This document shows, in pieces, positions 1-11,659 of a stretch of DNA of 64,000 nt; within the stretch, counting starts at the first letter, position 1; the number at the start of each line of letters is the position of its first letter. The stretch is from Limnanthes douglasii subsp. nivea (taxonomy: Eukaryota; Streptophyta; Magnoliopsida; Brassicales; Limnanthaceae): the NCBI GenBank assembly GCA_036936605.1, contig JAUPFV010000001.1, forward strand, positions 320,008,250-320,072,249. Reading direction: 5' to 3'. Under the pieces are notes generated by a model. It searched no databases. It saw only the letters and a list, made by a program, of their open reading frames with translations, and was not told where the DNA came from. A program made the position numbers and the translations under genes.

Positions 1-29
1 CTTGTAAAAGGGCTTTCACAATGATGGAT

Positions 30-1060
30 TTAAGCTTAGGAGAAGTGATAGGTTGTTGATCATCTATGGTTGTATTGGTTTAGTCTTGAGAATTTTTCCA
101 CAATCATAGTACTTGTGCTCAATGCCAACATTTCATCTAATAATTTGGCATTGCACCATAAGTAATAGGTTACTAGAATTTTGGTTCATTACCAAAGTTA
201 ATCCAAATTTTAGAGATAAGACCCTTCGAAACATCTAACTCTAGTAGAGTCATACATGAATTATACATGGCTTTGTTTTTATTAAGAACCCAAACTTGAA
301 GGGGATTCCCTATAGTTTTTGCAATAGCTTTGATAGACTCATCTTGATACATGTAAGTTGGGATTTTTGAAGAGGTTATCCAAGTGGGTGAGATTGGTGA
401 TTCTTTTTTGGATTAAAATTTGGACTCCATTTTAAGATTCTCATATTGGAGTGAACTACAATCCACAAACTTCTCCTTCATAACATTTTAAGGTCCGCTT
501 GAAGATCCATCTCTATCAATAGATGTCTAGAGTCCTAGAATAAAATGGTTGAATTTACCTTTGAATCCTAAGTTATCAAATCCAAAGATTCCATCAAATG
601 TTTATCTTTGACTAAAAATCCAATAGCTGGGTAATTGTCTTGGAAGGAAAGTATAATATTTGCGTAATGGATTTTCTTAGGATTAACAACATCAACAAAA
701 GATATTTCAAGATTGCTGAGATTGTTATTTTCCATTTTTTGATCAAACCTAGGGTTGTTTCCAATCATAAGATAATTGTTTATGCTAGCGTGATTGGTTG
801 ATTTTGTTTGATAGACTTGACACAAAGACGAAAAGTTTATGTTGGTAATCAGATCATGTTGTTGATGGATCTCTGAGGTAGATGTATTGAATTTGTTTGC
901 GGGTACATGAATTGAAGTCTATGGCTAACTGTCTCCATATTAATATGCTGAATCGGTTCGTTTTGTGTGGTTTCTACCAGGGTTTTGGCGATCGATGGCT
1001 GGCAAGAAGCCGTGTCTTCAGGATTGGCCAAAACAGTAGCAAGATGAAGACATAAGGGAG
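30..1060 (-). pseudogene. LINE (L1-type) ORF1 relic with DUF4283 domain
   Basis: Minus-strand reading frames from about 1040 down to 30 look like ORF1 of a plant L1-type LINE, the nucleic-acid-binding gag-like protein. The best block, about 390 to 180, reads PTWITSSKIPTYMYQDESIK and continues with AIAKTIGNPLQVW and a LLELDV block. This matches the DUF4283 pattern of a PVWVQL-type start followed by IA..IG.PL and the RVCVEL-type strand. Upstream pieces (825-568, 1031-849) are in shifted frames, and stops separate them, so the gene is dead. No zinc knuckle was found before the window edge, where the remnant may continue. The family call is from recognised motifs; the exact limits are estimates. 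Confidence 0.72.
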
Positions 1061-1640
1061 AGAATTCAAGATTATTTGAAGAGCCTATGACTTAGTGGAA
1101 AAAAAGCTCTCCAACTAGGGCGTCCATTAAAAGTCCTACCAAGTAAAATAAACAAATTATAACAAATTACATTATAAACTTTTTTATTCTAAAAATTACT
1201 TCCATTGCAAGAAAAACAATTACAGTATGAGATAAGTTTATCTCATTTAAGAATAATAGAAATGTGAAAATGAATAGCCCTATTAATGTTAAGTTACGTC
1301 TTCTAGTTCCTGGAAGTTGGAATGAGCGCCAATTATCTTGAGGAAACATTGAAAAGTGACCTTTGGCTATTGAAAGCTTTAGTGCAATACCCTTTAGTTT
1401 TGAAATCCAATAAGAGGTCTTTGAATAATACCTGCAAAACAGACTAGAGTTGATGGTCAGAATATCTCCTGCCAAACAATATTAGTAGACCAAAATATGA
1501 TGCAATGTTATTTAGTAAGTTTCAAATATCTAGATTTAAGCTTTCAAGATAAATTATGACTTTGAAAGAAGTTGGAGCATGAGATAAGGTGAAATCATAA
1601 TCTAATTTGGATTTGATTACCTTTTCTGAAATCCAATCAA
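1061..1640. other. Unassigned AT-rich sequence
   Basis: A 102-codon minus-strand frame (1475-1167) has a hydrophobic stretch, but its composition is unremarkable and I recognise no family. It is probably spurious or a very old repeat. No structural repeat was seen here. Confidence 0.4.
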
Positions 1641-1644
1641 CACC

Positions 1645-1770
1645 GAGTTATACTATAATCAAACTATAACAATTATTTTATTATTAATAAATAATTTAAA
1701 ATATAACCACACCTGTAACTTATTTATAACCAAACCAATAACCAAATTATAATAATAATCGAAATATAAT
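1645..1770. repeat. Short AT-rich motif cluster (ATAATCAAACTATAA type)
   Basis: The string ataatcaaactataac is followed by degenerate relatives such as ataaccaaaccaataacc and ataataatcgaaatataat. The same core recurs many times at 23.99-24.32 kb, so the two sites probably share an origin, for example subterminal repeats of one transposon family. No terminal inverted repeat was found to support that. Confidence 0.4.
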
Positions 1771-2890
1771 AATAATTAATCATTTTATTATTTTAAAATT
1801 CTAACATATAAATATAAAATAATTAATTCATCGAACAATAATAAAATATTACAAAAATAGAGATGATCGTTGGAAATTAATTCTAAACTGCCTTAATCCG
1901 TCAAATGAACTCGGGTATAATGAATATTTTGCTTAATCAATTTTTTTAAATGTTAATTTTTTATATTTTATTTAAAACTATTGTTAAATTTGGTCAAAAA
2001 AATGTTAACCAGTACCAAAAATATAGAATTTTTGAATTTTTTTATTATTTTGTTTCTATGTTTCGTTTGTTCACCCGCCCAGTTGTGATTATTTCACCCA
2101 CCGCGGAAGATTCTCGTCGGATGAACCCTTTGTAAGGGATAGATTCTTGCCGGATGAACTTTTCGCAACCGCTGGATAAAATCTTTTCACACGCCGGATC
2201 AAACTTCCCAACCGGTTGAGAAAATTTCAACCAACAAAATTTCGGACAGCCTTGTTTAATTCATTTACAGATCAAATTAAAAACTGCAGCAAAATTTCGG
2301 AAAGGAAAAGCAATGATTCATGTTTAGCCACCTAACTGACTTCCTTTCCATACATTGGTGGATGTACAACATTCGGATATTTTAACTACTACTCCACAAT
2401 TAAATAAATTTATGCAATCAGTCATTGATTAGTCGTACTAAAACTCCTCAAAGATTGCGACTATGCTTCGACGAAAGTGACCAGGCAAAAGCTTGTTTGC
2501 CAATACCAATATTAATTAATAATAATCCAATAGTATAACCTACCTGCGTATAACTAGAGTTTATAAACTAGCTATACAATATACAAATCGCTTTGTTTGA
2601 AACGTACTACGCAATATACATATGGGTTATCAAAATCAAAAACTCTCAATTTATCTTTTTTTTTTTAAAAAAACAACTGACATTAACTAAACATTAGGTA
2701 ATTTGAATATAAATGAATATACTTTTTAAACATTAAAAATATATTTTATTACTATAATAATTTTAATTAGTTTAAATATTCCACCAAATATTTCCATACC
2801 ATCTAATATTTAAAACCGGTAGACAAAAATTAAATATTTGGATTGAAAAATTATAAGTAATGTTTTTTTTTTCTTTAACGAAGTCTTTTT
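1771..2890. other. Gene-free AT-rich DNA with a small GC-richer island
   Basis: Mostly A/T runs. At about 2070-2230 there is a GC-richer patch with three related strings (gtcggatgaac, gccggatgaac, gccggatcaaac) about 40-55 bp apart. Short frames cross it on both strands but match no family I know. It may be an old minisatellite or the edge of an unrecognised element. Confidence 0.4.
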
Positions 2891-3106
2891 TTAAATTTGT
2901 TTTTAAAAAATTTGTATCTTTCAAATCGTAGTTTGGATTTTTTTTTTAAATACTATCGATTTTGTTTTCTAAGACGAACAAAAATAGATCTATTAATGCT
3001 TTTTTATTTTTTTTGTCAGAGAACATGTGAGACCAAACGAAAAAAACTATGTTAGACCATGCATAGAAAATATGTGAGATCAGACATAAACAACATGCGT
3101 TCCATG

Positions 3107-4635
3107 TAGGGTCGTTAATGGTTCCTCGGAACCGGGAACCGGACCGGAACCGAACCGGTAAGGACCGGACCGAATCTTAACGGTCCGGTTCGCGGTTCCA
3201 TTTTAAAAACCGAAACCGATAAGGAACCGAAATAGTAAAACTGGTAAGAAACCGAACCGATAAACCGATTAGGAACCAATCCATAAAAAAACTAATATAT
3301 ATATATATAACAAAACTATTCATATAAGAATACACAAACAGAATAAAAATTGAATATTTAATATACTATGATTATTTTTTAAGTCAAAATTAAATTATGT
3401 TCGTTACATTTGAAGAAGTTTGTATTGAATCCCGAAACAAGACGTCTCTTGCTTTCAGGTTATTTTCTCTCTTTCTCAGAATCGTCAATTCCAGAGGAGC
3501 TCGAATCTTGTGAGCTTCCTCCGGTTTAGTTCTTGGGTCTTATGAGAACCATTTATTAAGGCTTGGAAGTTTGAGATAAAAATGATCATAAAAAATGAGA
3601 TAAATGGTTTTTTTAACTGCTCTCTCACCTTCGATATTTACCTTTCTTCTTCAGCTCAGCTCAACTTAAACATAACAGACTCTTATAAAGATGATTATGG
3701 GTATTCTAGGCATGGTTTCTGCATAGCTGAAGCATGGCCATAGCTCTTCGTTTAAAGTGTCAACCCGTGAGATAATCAAAGAAACTTGACATATTGTATA
3801 ACAGATTACTATAAGTTGTGCGAAGGAGGTAGGTTTTGAGGCGATGAATGCCTTTGCTGAATCACAAGGGATCACGATGGACATTTCTCACTGCAAAGAT
3901 TACTTTAAATAAGATTTGGATTGCTCATGGGTGATGTTCCTGTTAATTCAGCAAAGCCTTAGACCTATATGAATTTGAGTGGTGAATTAGTACATGATGT
4001 CTCCGTTAATGTTGTAAAGTAACTGAAATTCCTTGCAAGCATGATTGCTATGAAGCCTGGTCTATCTATAAATGTTGAGAAGCAAACCATACGTGGAGTG
4101 CAACGGGAGACTGTCAAGGGAGGAGAAGATAGTGCCTAAGGTGAAAAAAATTATGTGCTTGAGGTGCCAGGTAGAAGGACATCGATAAAAGAAAGAAAAT
4201 GCAATTTGTTTATAGGTTTGTCTTATGTTTGGATCAGTTAAGGGCCCTGTTTTCAAACACGAATGTTGATTTTAACTAATACGAGCTGTTCTGTTTAAAA
4301 AAAAGTTTGTATTGAATCCCATATCGCTTAGGTGAAACATGAAATAAAACTCCTAAAGCTATATAAATGAGCACAAACCACACCATCTTAATTACCAAAC
4401 TTTTCAAAAGGCTCATAGAAAAAACTGGATGGCCAGTACCAAGTTTTAGCCTTTTAATAGTTAAAATATTTTTTATTGTCGGTCCGGCGAACCGAACTGG
4501 ACCGAACCGAACCGACTCTTAACGGTCTCGGTTCGGTTCTAGTTTACAGAATCGAAATCTTGTCGGTTCGGTCCGAACCGACAAGGTTAGCGGTTCGGTC
4601 CGGTTTTGTCGAAACCCGGACCGATAACCGCTCTA
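3107..4635. mobile_element. Non-autonomous hAT-type element with 8-bp target duplication
   Basis: The element is flanked by an exact 8-bp direct repeat, gttccatg, at 3099-3106 and 4636-4643, the target-site length typical of the hAT superfamily. Ends are imperfect inverted repeats: TAGGGTCGTTAATGG at the left and TAGAGCGGTTATCGG reading in from the right. Both ends carry clustered accgaaccg / cggttcgg subterminal repeats (3121-3290 and 4480-4625), another hAT habit. It sits inside foldback copy A, whose sequence continues across the insertion. Without the retrocopy nested in it (3434-4302) it is about 640 bp and has no transposase. Frames across the CCGAACC repeats, such as 4476-4718, are not genes. 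Confidence 0.85.
3434..4302 (+). pseudogene. Processed retrocopy of an unidentified transcript, nested in the hAT element
   Basis: An 18-bp direct repeat, aagtttgtattgaatccc, lies at 3416-3433 and again at 4303-4320. Just before the right copy is a short run of A (4297-4304). A long target duplication plus an A tail is the mark of LINE-driven retroposition, and it sets the sense strand as plus. The insert is clearly less AT-rich than its surroundings and has CT-rich leader-like sequence at 3440-3530. No frame stays open. The longest coding-like stretch, about 3813-3890, reads CAKEVGFEAMNAFAESQGIT, and one further open stretch follows near 4030-4130. I do not recognise the parent gene. Two minus-strand frames (3884-3666, 4256-4062) are probably shadows. 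Confidence 0.7.
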
Positions 4636-5065
4636 GTTCCATGTATAGAAAATATGTGAGGCCAAACATAAAAAATCATGCGACACAGGTAATACTTGAT
4701 GACGAGGCGAGACCATAATTATTGGATTTGGCAAAAAGAAAATTCAAAAAATATTATCAATAAATCTAGTTTTGGTCGTCTAGAAAACAACGTCTTGTTA
4801 TTTATTATGCATGGTCTCGTATGATTTAAAAATGTTTGGTCCCTCAACTTTATTATGTTTGGCCTCATATGATTTCTTATGCATGGTCTCGCATGTTTTT
4901 TTATTCATGGTCTTCCATAATTTATTATTTCCGACCTTACATTATTATTTTATTACGGGCTCGCATATTTTTTTTTATGTCTGATCTAGTATATTTTTTT
5001 ATGAATGATATATATATACCACTAATAAATCTAGTTTTGTTCGTCTTAAAAAAATAGCTAATAAT

Positions 5066-6134
5066 AATTTCGTTTTTTTTTTCAAAATTCTAACTTACAC
5101 AATACCATTCTTTTGGATATGAAAAGAATATTTTACTTTCAAACAGAAATTAGTTATGTAACTACTAATGATGAAACATAGACTATTTTTTTTATTATTA
5201 TTAAAAATTAAATATCTAAATTGAATTAAACCAATAAAATAAGTATTATACAGATAATAGTAAAGATTGAGGTATTATATATGTTGATAAAGTTTAATAT
5301 TGAATATTTTTAATAACATTTCTTTAAAACTCATTTCAAGTTTGAATGAAAACAAAATTTAAATTAACTTTTTTTTTAGCTTCAAATAATTCAGACTTGA
5401 TTTTTTATTTTTGATAACCGGTTAACTAATCCATAGTAATTAGTGACGGACGGGACGGCTATCGAGGTTATGAGATAAAAGTACAATTAATTAACAACCC
5501 ACCAGCTAGTGACCCCCAATCAAGGCGTATTATAAGGATTCTTGAATTCTGAAATGGTTGAGTAAAATAGTGTATTTTGAATACTGTATAGTATTATTTG
5601 TACGAAATCGATGTGTAAAGCTATTAATTTAAGGGAATAGAGACAGACCTGTGACTCATAAAGGACAAATAAAGCTCGTCTGCGTTTAGGGAACATGGGA
5701 GAATAGTGTTTGTGAAGCCTACGACACTAATCGAAATGTTATTTAAATCATTCCAATTTAATATTATAAGGTTTGTTAATAATTTATTTATTTTGAAGTG
5801 CGTACGTCAAACCTTTTAAAAAAATAAGAGTTTTGGATACTTAATTCTTTTATAATCCGATAATTATAATACAGAATATTATATTTTATAAATCTAAAAA
5901 AATATTTAAAGACTAGAAAAAACATATACTAAAAAAGGCAGAGATCTAATCAAAATCTATAATTAATTACAATAACAATTTACCTAATATTTATAAAATT
6001 AATCAATAATATTTACTTACTAACATGCATTCCATTAATTCTAATTGGATTTAATTATTTGGAATTCTAATCCAAAGCAAATTATTTTTATTTCTATTCG
6101 TATTTTCATTTATGCTTTTAAATAAGTTTATGGT
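5066..6134. other. Gene-free AT-rich DNA
   Basis: No coding frame, inverted repeat or tandem repeat could be supported. A slightly GC-richer patch at about 5440-5720 could be low-copy sequence but shows no recognisable motif. Confidence 0.4.
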
Positions 6135-8300
6135 CGTATTTTTTTTGGACGGATCTTAATGCTATTGTGGTTCAAGATCTGAGATTTGTTTTAGGTCACC
6201 TTTGGTGATTTCAACGCTATTTGTAAGCTCTAGGAGTGTATCGACTCCTCTGATAAATAGATTACGGTAACTTAAGAATTCAAGAATTGTTGTTATCAGT
6301 GTGAGTTTAGTCATCTTTTTTTCCACTGAATTTCATTTCGCTTGGCTAAAAAAAACCTTATCAACCATATCTTCTCTGACTTTGATCGTGTCTTACTCAA
6401 CAATGACTAGAACGAGTCTTTGTCCTATGTCTATTACCCATATTGGTTTCCTCCGATCACCACACCAGACTACGATTACCCTTAACTTAGGAACCTTTCG
6501 CAATCGAAGGAAAAAACCCCTCAATTTTCTTAACATGTTGAATCCCACCCTCAATACAAAGATATTGTTGTCAATAGTACGAACCTTCCCACTTATGGTC
6601 AAGGTATAAGTTTGGTCACCCAAAAAGTCACCCGTCTTTGGGTCACCCGTCTTTAGTTCGTTCTTAGTGGACTCAATCACAAAGAATATAATGATATTAT
6701 TTATCGTGTGTCGATCGCCCAAAATGATTTTCCAAGCTCAATCTTTTCTCGCTCAGGACCCCACAATTTTATTATTGCCTCAAAATTAATTGAGGTTTAC
6801 TCTTCCTTTATATTCCTCGGTAAGGATTAAGAATCTTAAAGAAAAATCTAGAGAAAACTCACTCAAAGTAGGCGTCAAAATCACCAAATTCTTGCATAAT
6901 AGTATCAAAAGTTCAATCTTGTGTAGCAAAATTATCTCAATCTTAAATAATCAAAGCGATATGTTTACCAACCTTACTAGTGTTGACAACGTTATGGTGA
7001 CCTACTTCACAAATATACTTGGTATCATGTACCATCCTAACTACTCGGGTCTATATAGAGTGTTGGCCCTCTTTTCAACTAGGTAAAAACGTAAAATATG
7101 ACATTTATGACGTACACGATAGCGTGTGACAAATTAAATATACCTTATTCAGTATTGATAGTAATAAATCATTATTGCTTGATGGCTTCAACTCTAGATC
7201 CATCAAGAATTCTTAGAATATTATGGGTAAGGACATCTGGAATGAGGTCCTTGAGTTCTTCAATTCTGTGATCTTGGATTTTTCTTAGAATTCTACCTCA
7301 ATCTCCTTCATTCTAAACAAGGATTTCCCCAATTTTCATAGTTGATTTCAAGAATATTTCCCTTTGCAATATTGTGTACAATATTATTTCCAAACTTTTG
7401 ACTAACAGAATTAATCTCTCTCTTTTATCTGATTGAAAAATCCCAATCAACTTGCGTTTTAAAAGGAGAAATTCTTATAACATTTTTATTTCCAATAATG
7501 TTTCAGGAGAGTACCACACAAATCTTAAAAACAGTAGGGATGCTTTGAAAATCTAAATAATGAAAGCCTTTGATAACATACGTTGGCACATCATTCTTGA
7601 TATATGTGTATCAATGAACTTCTCTAGAAAAAAATAATCTTTTGGACCATTTGATGTATTGCTATCCCTTTTATAGTATTAAAATTAATAGTGATCACAA
7701 TGGTAATTTTTTCCTGGTAATAAGGGTGTTAGACAAGGGGATCATCTCCATTTTTTTTTCTTTTTGTCCTTTTCATGTAATATCTTTCTAATATTCTTAA
7801 GGAAAAAACAATAAGTGAAATTTCATAAGCTTACAATAGTCAACTTCTGTTTTACAGAAGACTTAATGATTTTATATCATGGTGATTTGAATTCCCTCAA
7901 CCTTATTAAGAAAGCCTGGATGATTTCTTCTTGCTCTCGCGTATCCAAGTCAACTATAAAAAAATTATATCTTCATATATGAGGTTAATCTCACCCTTAA
8001 AATAACATCATCAATATTTTAAGGTACAATGTCGGCTCCTTTCATGTTAAATACTTGAGAGCCCCCCTTCCTCACAGGTTGTCTCTTTTGCACAGATGTC
8101 TCTCTTTTTTCCATAATATCACCTCATGTATATCCTCTTGGATATTCAAGCATCTATGATATGTTGGTTGTCTCTAGCTCATCAAGTTTGTTCTATTTAT
8201 TGGCCAAGTCTATTAATCCTTAATCTTTATTCTTCTTTCCAGACTTCTCAAAGAACTCTCATAATCCTTTCATTAGTTTTTTTTTCTCCCAATAGATGAA
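6135..8300 (+). pseudogene. LINE (L1-type) ORF2 relic: endonuclease and reverse transcriptase
   Basis: Read in order through frameshifts and stops, this is a plant L1 ORF2. An endonuclease piece has GDFNAIC at about 6204-6226. A linker follows with GTFRNRRKKP (about 6500) and ITKFLHNSIKS (about 6880). The RT core comes next: FSIDSNK then DGFN near 7150-7195, GNKGVRQGDHL near 7718-7750, HGDLNSLNLIKKA near 7880-7920, and the LIKFVLF motif near 8190. In the living family these domains nick target DNA and copy the RNA at the nick. Every domain is broken here. The relic ends where copia protease sequence begins (about 8370), so the 3' part is missing. Boundaries are approximate. Confidence 0.85.
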
Positions 8301-8544
8301 GATATTGGAGGCTAAGGTTTTTTAGTCTAATGTTACATTATCCATAAAAGAAAGCAAACTTCGGATTCTATATCTTAAAATCTGGAATCAATGAATTGGA
8401 TCTTTGATTGCGGGCTACGGACACCATGTCTTATGATCCTAAAGACTTTGGTGACATGTCATCTCCAAAGAAGTCCCATATTGATACTGCTAGGGGAGAA
8501 ATTTGTGAATTCAAAGGGGGAGGTTCAATTATTTTTCGGAAAAA

Positions 8545-9931
8545 ATGGAAATTAAAAACTGCCTCTACATTCCTTCACTATCCTTAAAGTTATTATCCGT
8601 TAGTCAAGTGACAAAACAAATCAACTGTGTGGTTCTTATGTATCCATTTTTTTGCATTTTACAGGATATTCGTACAAAGGATATCATTGGGAATGGTACT
8701 GAACAAGGAGGTCTTTATTATGTTGATGGGGTAGTTCATAAGGGACATGTCATGCTTGCTCACGGAACAACCGAAATGAAACTTTGGTTATGGCACCGGC
8801 GACTTGGTCATCCTTCTTTTAGCTATCTTAAAAGTTTGTTTCCTAGTCTTTTTTTTAATAATTCCATTCATGAGAAATGTGAAACTTGCATTCTTGCAAA
8901 AAATCGTAGGGTCTCATTTAATCAAAGTAATACTAGAGTTGATTATGCTTTTTCGCTAATCCATTTTGATGTTTGGGGTCCAGCACCAAATTCCACTAAC
9001 AATCAAATCAGATACTTTGTTTTATTTGTGGATGATTTCTCAAGAATGACTTGGATATACTTTATGAAACATAAATCGGAAGTACCAGAAATATTTGTTT
9101 GTTTTTTCAAAATGATTTTGACTCAATTTGAAAAAAAAATACAGATGCTCCGTTCTGATAATGGAACAGAGTTTGTCAACCAAATAATGCATAATTTTTT
9201 CAAAACAAATGGTCTTATCCATCAAACCACTTGTCCAAACACACCTCAATAAAACGGTACTTCAGAATGAAAAAATCGTACTTTACTTGAAAAAAACTCG
9301 TGCTATTATGATTGAATCTAGAGTTCCTCATTCTCTTTGGCCAGAAGCTCTTGCTATAGCCACGTATCTTGCAAATCGTCTACCAACCCGATGTCTAGGA
9401 AATAAAACTCCATTACAAATGCTTGCCACCCAAGTTACAATTCCATCTTTTATGAACTTACCACCTCGTGTCTTTGGTTGTTCGGTGTTTGTTCATATCC
9501 CTAAAACTAGTCGAAACAAACTTAATCCGTGTGCTGAAAAGTATGTATTCGTTGGGTATGGTGTCCATCAAATTGGCTATCGGTGTTACAATCCGGTTAC
9601 TCGTCGAATCCATGTCATCATAGACTGTGACTTCTTAGAATCTGATTATTATTTTTACCACCAATCTCGTGCTCAGGGGGAGAAAGTAAGTGAATCACTT
9701 GACTGGTTGTTATATGAAAGTTACTTTGAGGATGTACCGATAGAGTCGGTAGATGGCGCCACCAAATACGCCTCTTCTAACATAAAGGAGACTGATGAGG
9801 CAGTTCTTACCACCAATGATTCTCCCGAAGACAATGTCCAACAAGAAATAAATGCCATGGATACTACCAGCGAATCAGCCGAAGAAAATATCCAACAAGA
9901 GGTAAACAATTTACTATGTCATAATTCATAA
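8545..9931 (+). pseudogene. Copia integrase (pol, middle part), broken
   Basis: Integrase would join element cDNA to host DNA. The first frame (8545-9252) includes the end of the protease linker (LYIPSLSLKLLSVSQVTKQ), then the zinc-binding HHCC region (LWLWHRRLGHPSF, then CETCILAKNRR at about 8880-8910). The catalytic core follows: HFDVWGPAP (first Asp), and LRSDNGTEFVN at about 9150-9180 (second Asp). The third acidic residue lies in NGTSE at about 9255. Two lesions are visible there: a TAA in place of a Gln codon in NTPQQNG (9250), and a TGA just after that Glu. The sequence continues in another frame (9290-9930) with RVPHSLWPEALAIATYLANR and the C-terminal VFGCSVFVHIP and KYVFVGYG motifs, ending in an acidic repeat (ENIQQE). 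Confidence 0.92.
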
Positions 9932-11550
9932 AGTGCTACTGACCATGACATTTTAGGAAGTTCATTTGTTAAATATCAAACTCTGGTTCTTCTCCCCCAA
10001 AAAATAGAGGGGTTCCTCCTGACCGGTATTCACCGGAACACATTACTTGTGCTTCTACATATCCGGTAAAAACGGACAGGAAAGGAATAACGAAGATTGC
10101 AAAGGCGTTTTCAGCTACTATTCTCTCTGAACAAATCCCTAAAACAGCTCAAGAAGCTAAGAAGATGACTGAATGACATGAGGCAATGAATACCGAAATG
10201 GAAGCTCTAAAAAAGAATGGTACATGGGAGAATTGTGTGTTACCACAAGGGAAGAAAGCAGTTGGGTGTAGATGGGTGTTTAATATAAAATATAAATTTT
10301 ATGGCACCATTGAGCAACACAAGGCAAGACTGGTTTCCAAAGGATATACACAAACATATGGTATAGACTACTCTGAAACGTTCTCTCCGGTTGCAAAGAT
10401 TGACACTATCAGAGTTTTACTTTCAATAACCGCAAATAAAGATTAGCCTCTTCATCAATTTGATATAAAGAATGCTTTCTTACATAAAGACTTGGAAGAA
10501 GAGGTGTATATGGAACCCCCACCAGGGTTCTCTGATGGTTTTCAAGAAAATGAGGTATGTAAACTGAAAAAGGCATGATATGGGCTCAAACAGTCTCCTC
10601 GTGCTTGGTTTGGGAGATTTACAATGGCAATGAAGTAGTATAGCTACAAACCTTGTTTTACAAAAAGAGAGGACAATTAGTCACTTGTCTTATAATATAT
10701 GTCGACGATATGATTATAATGGGGAATGACGAAGAAGAAATTAGCTCTCTTAGGAAAAACCTCTTCAAGGAGTTCGAAATAAAAGACCTTGGAGGATTGA
10801 AGTATTTCCTAGGGATCGAGGTTCTTAGGTCAAGAGGAGGGATTTATATCTCCCAACGGATATATATATTGGATTTATTAGCTGAAGTTGGCATGGTGGA
10901 TTGCAAACCAAATGACACTCCTATGGTTGTGAATCACAAACTAAAGACAATTGAAGGGGCCAAACCAGCGAGTAAAGAAAGGTACCAAAGGTTGGTAGTA
11001 AAATTGATTTACCTGTCTCACACTCGACCCGACATTGCATACGCGGTGGGATTAGTTAGCCAGTTCATGCATCATCCTCAAGAACACCATATGGAGGCAG
11101 TAATTAGGATTATTCGATATCTCAAAGGCACACCAGGAAGAGGCATAATTTTTAAGAAAAATGGACACCTTGATGTTGAAGTATTCACAGATGCTGATTG
11201 GGGAGGGAATCCTAACGACAAGTGATCAACCGCTGGCTACTTTACTCTTCTTGGAGGTAACTTGGTGATTTGGAGGAGTAAGAAACATAAAGTAGTATCA
11301 CTGTCAAGTGATGAATCCGAATTTAGAGGAATCGTTAAGGGGATTACCGAGATACTTTGGTTAAAGAAGATAATGAAAGAAATCGGATCCCCTCTGAAGT
11401 GTCCAACTCAGTTAATGTGCGATAATAAAGCTGCGATTAAGATTTCAGAGAACCCGGTACAGCACGATAGAACAAAGCACGTTTAAATAGATAGGCACTT
11501 CATAAAAGAAAAGATTGAATATGGGACAGTAGAACTTCCGTTTGTTAGAT
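9932..11550 (+). pseudogene. Copia reverse transcriptase and RNase H, broken
   Basis: From about 10186 the RT begins with [20 protein letters not shown] and [20 protein letters not shown], then a stop at 10444 within the [12 protein letters not shown] region. The sequence continues with an in-frame stop at 10576 just before YGLKQSPRAW. A frame change follows near 10640. The second frame (10653-11225) holds the catalytic IYVDDMIIMG (about 10695) and LGGLKYFLGIEV. RNase H comes next, with FTDADWGGNP (about 11185), a TGA at 11223, then WRSKKHKVVSLSSDESEFRG and CDNKAAIKISENPVQHDRTKH. YVDD and the RNase H acidic residues are present, but the frame is cut at least four times. Confidence 0.92.
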
Positions 11551-11649
11551 CCGAAGACCAACTGGAAGACATCCTGACAAAAGCGGTTGCTGCAAGAACA
11601 TTCGAATCAGTTTTATCCAAATTGGGTATTGGTGATCCCACTACACAAC

Positions 11650-11659
11650 TTGAGGGGAG
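11650..11659 (+). other. Polypurine tract of the copia element
   Basis: The string ttgaggggag immediately precedes the LTR start tgttagaat, which is where plus-strand DNA synthesis would be primed. Confidence 0.8.

Larger units (their letters stand above)
2895..5065. repeat. Foldback-type repeat, copy A (split by an hAT insertion)
   Basis: Left end: a segment with gtatctttcaaatcgtag and then gttttctaagacgaacaaaa, followed by units around gtgagaccaaac and gttagaccatgcatag. The repeat resumes after the hAT insertion (4644 on) with gtgaggccaaac and gcgagaccataatt. An inverted terminus, aataaatctagttttggtcgtct, lies at about 4760-4783. A second, opposite run of ggtctc-type units (4815-5000) ends in another inverted terminus, aataaatctagttttgttcgtc, at about 5025. 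The same termini and units occur at 34.8/41.4-41.8 kb, and related ones at 31.2-31.9 kb. There is no coding capacity. Class is uncertain: foldback or MITE-like. Confidence 0.6.

Noticed and set aside
4476..4718. 80-codon frame rich in Arg/Thr
   Set aside because: It is made of the CCGAACC subterminal repeats of the hAT element and runs across its edge into the foldback repeat.
4836..5057. Tyr/Phe-rich frame of 73 codons
   Set aside because: It reads through the ggtctc repeat units of foldback copy A and has the biased composition of the repeat.
6393..6722. 109-codon minus-strand frame
   Set aside because: It lies opposite recognisable plus-strand LINE ORF2 sequence and has no family match.
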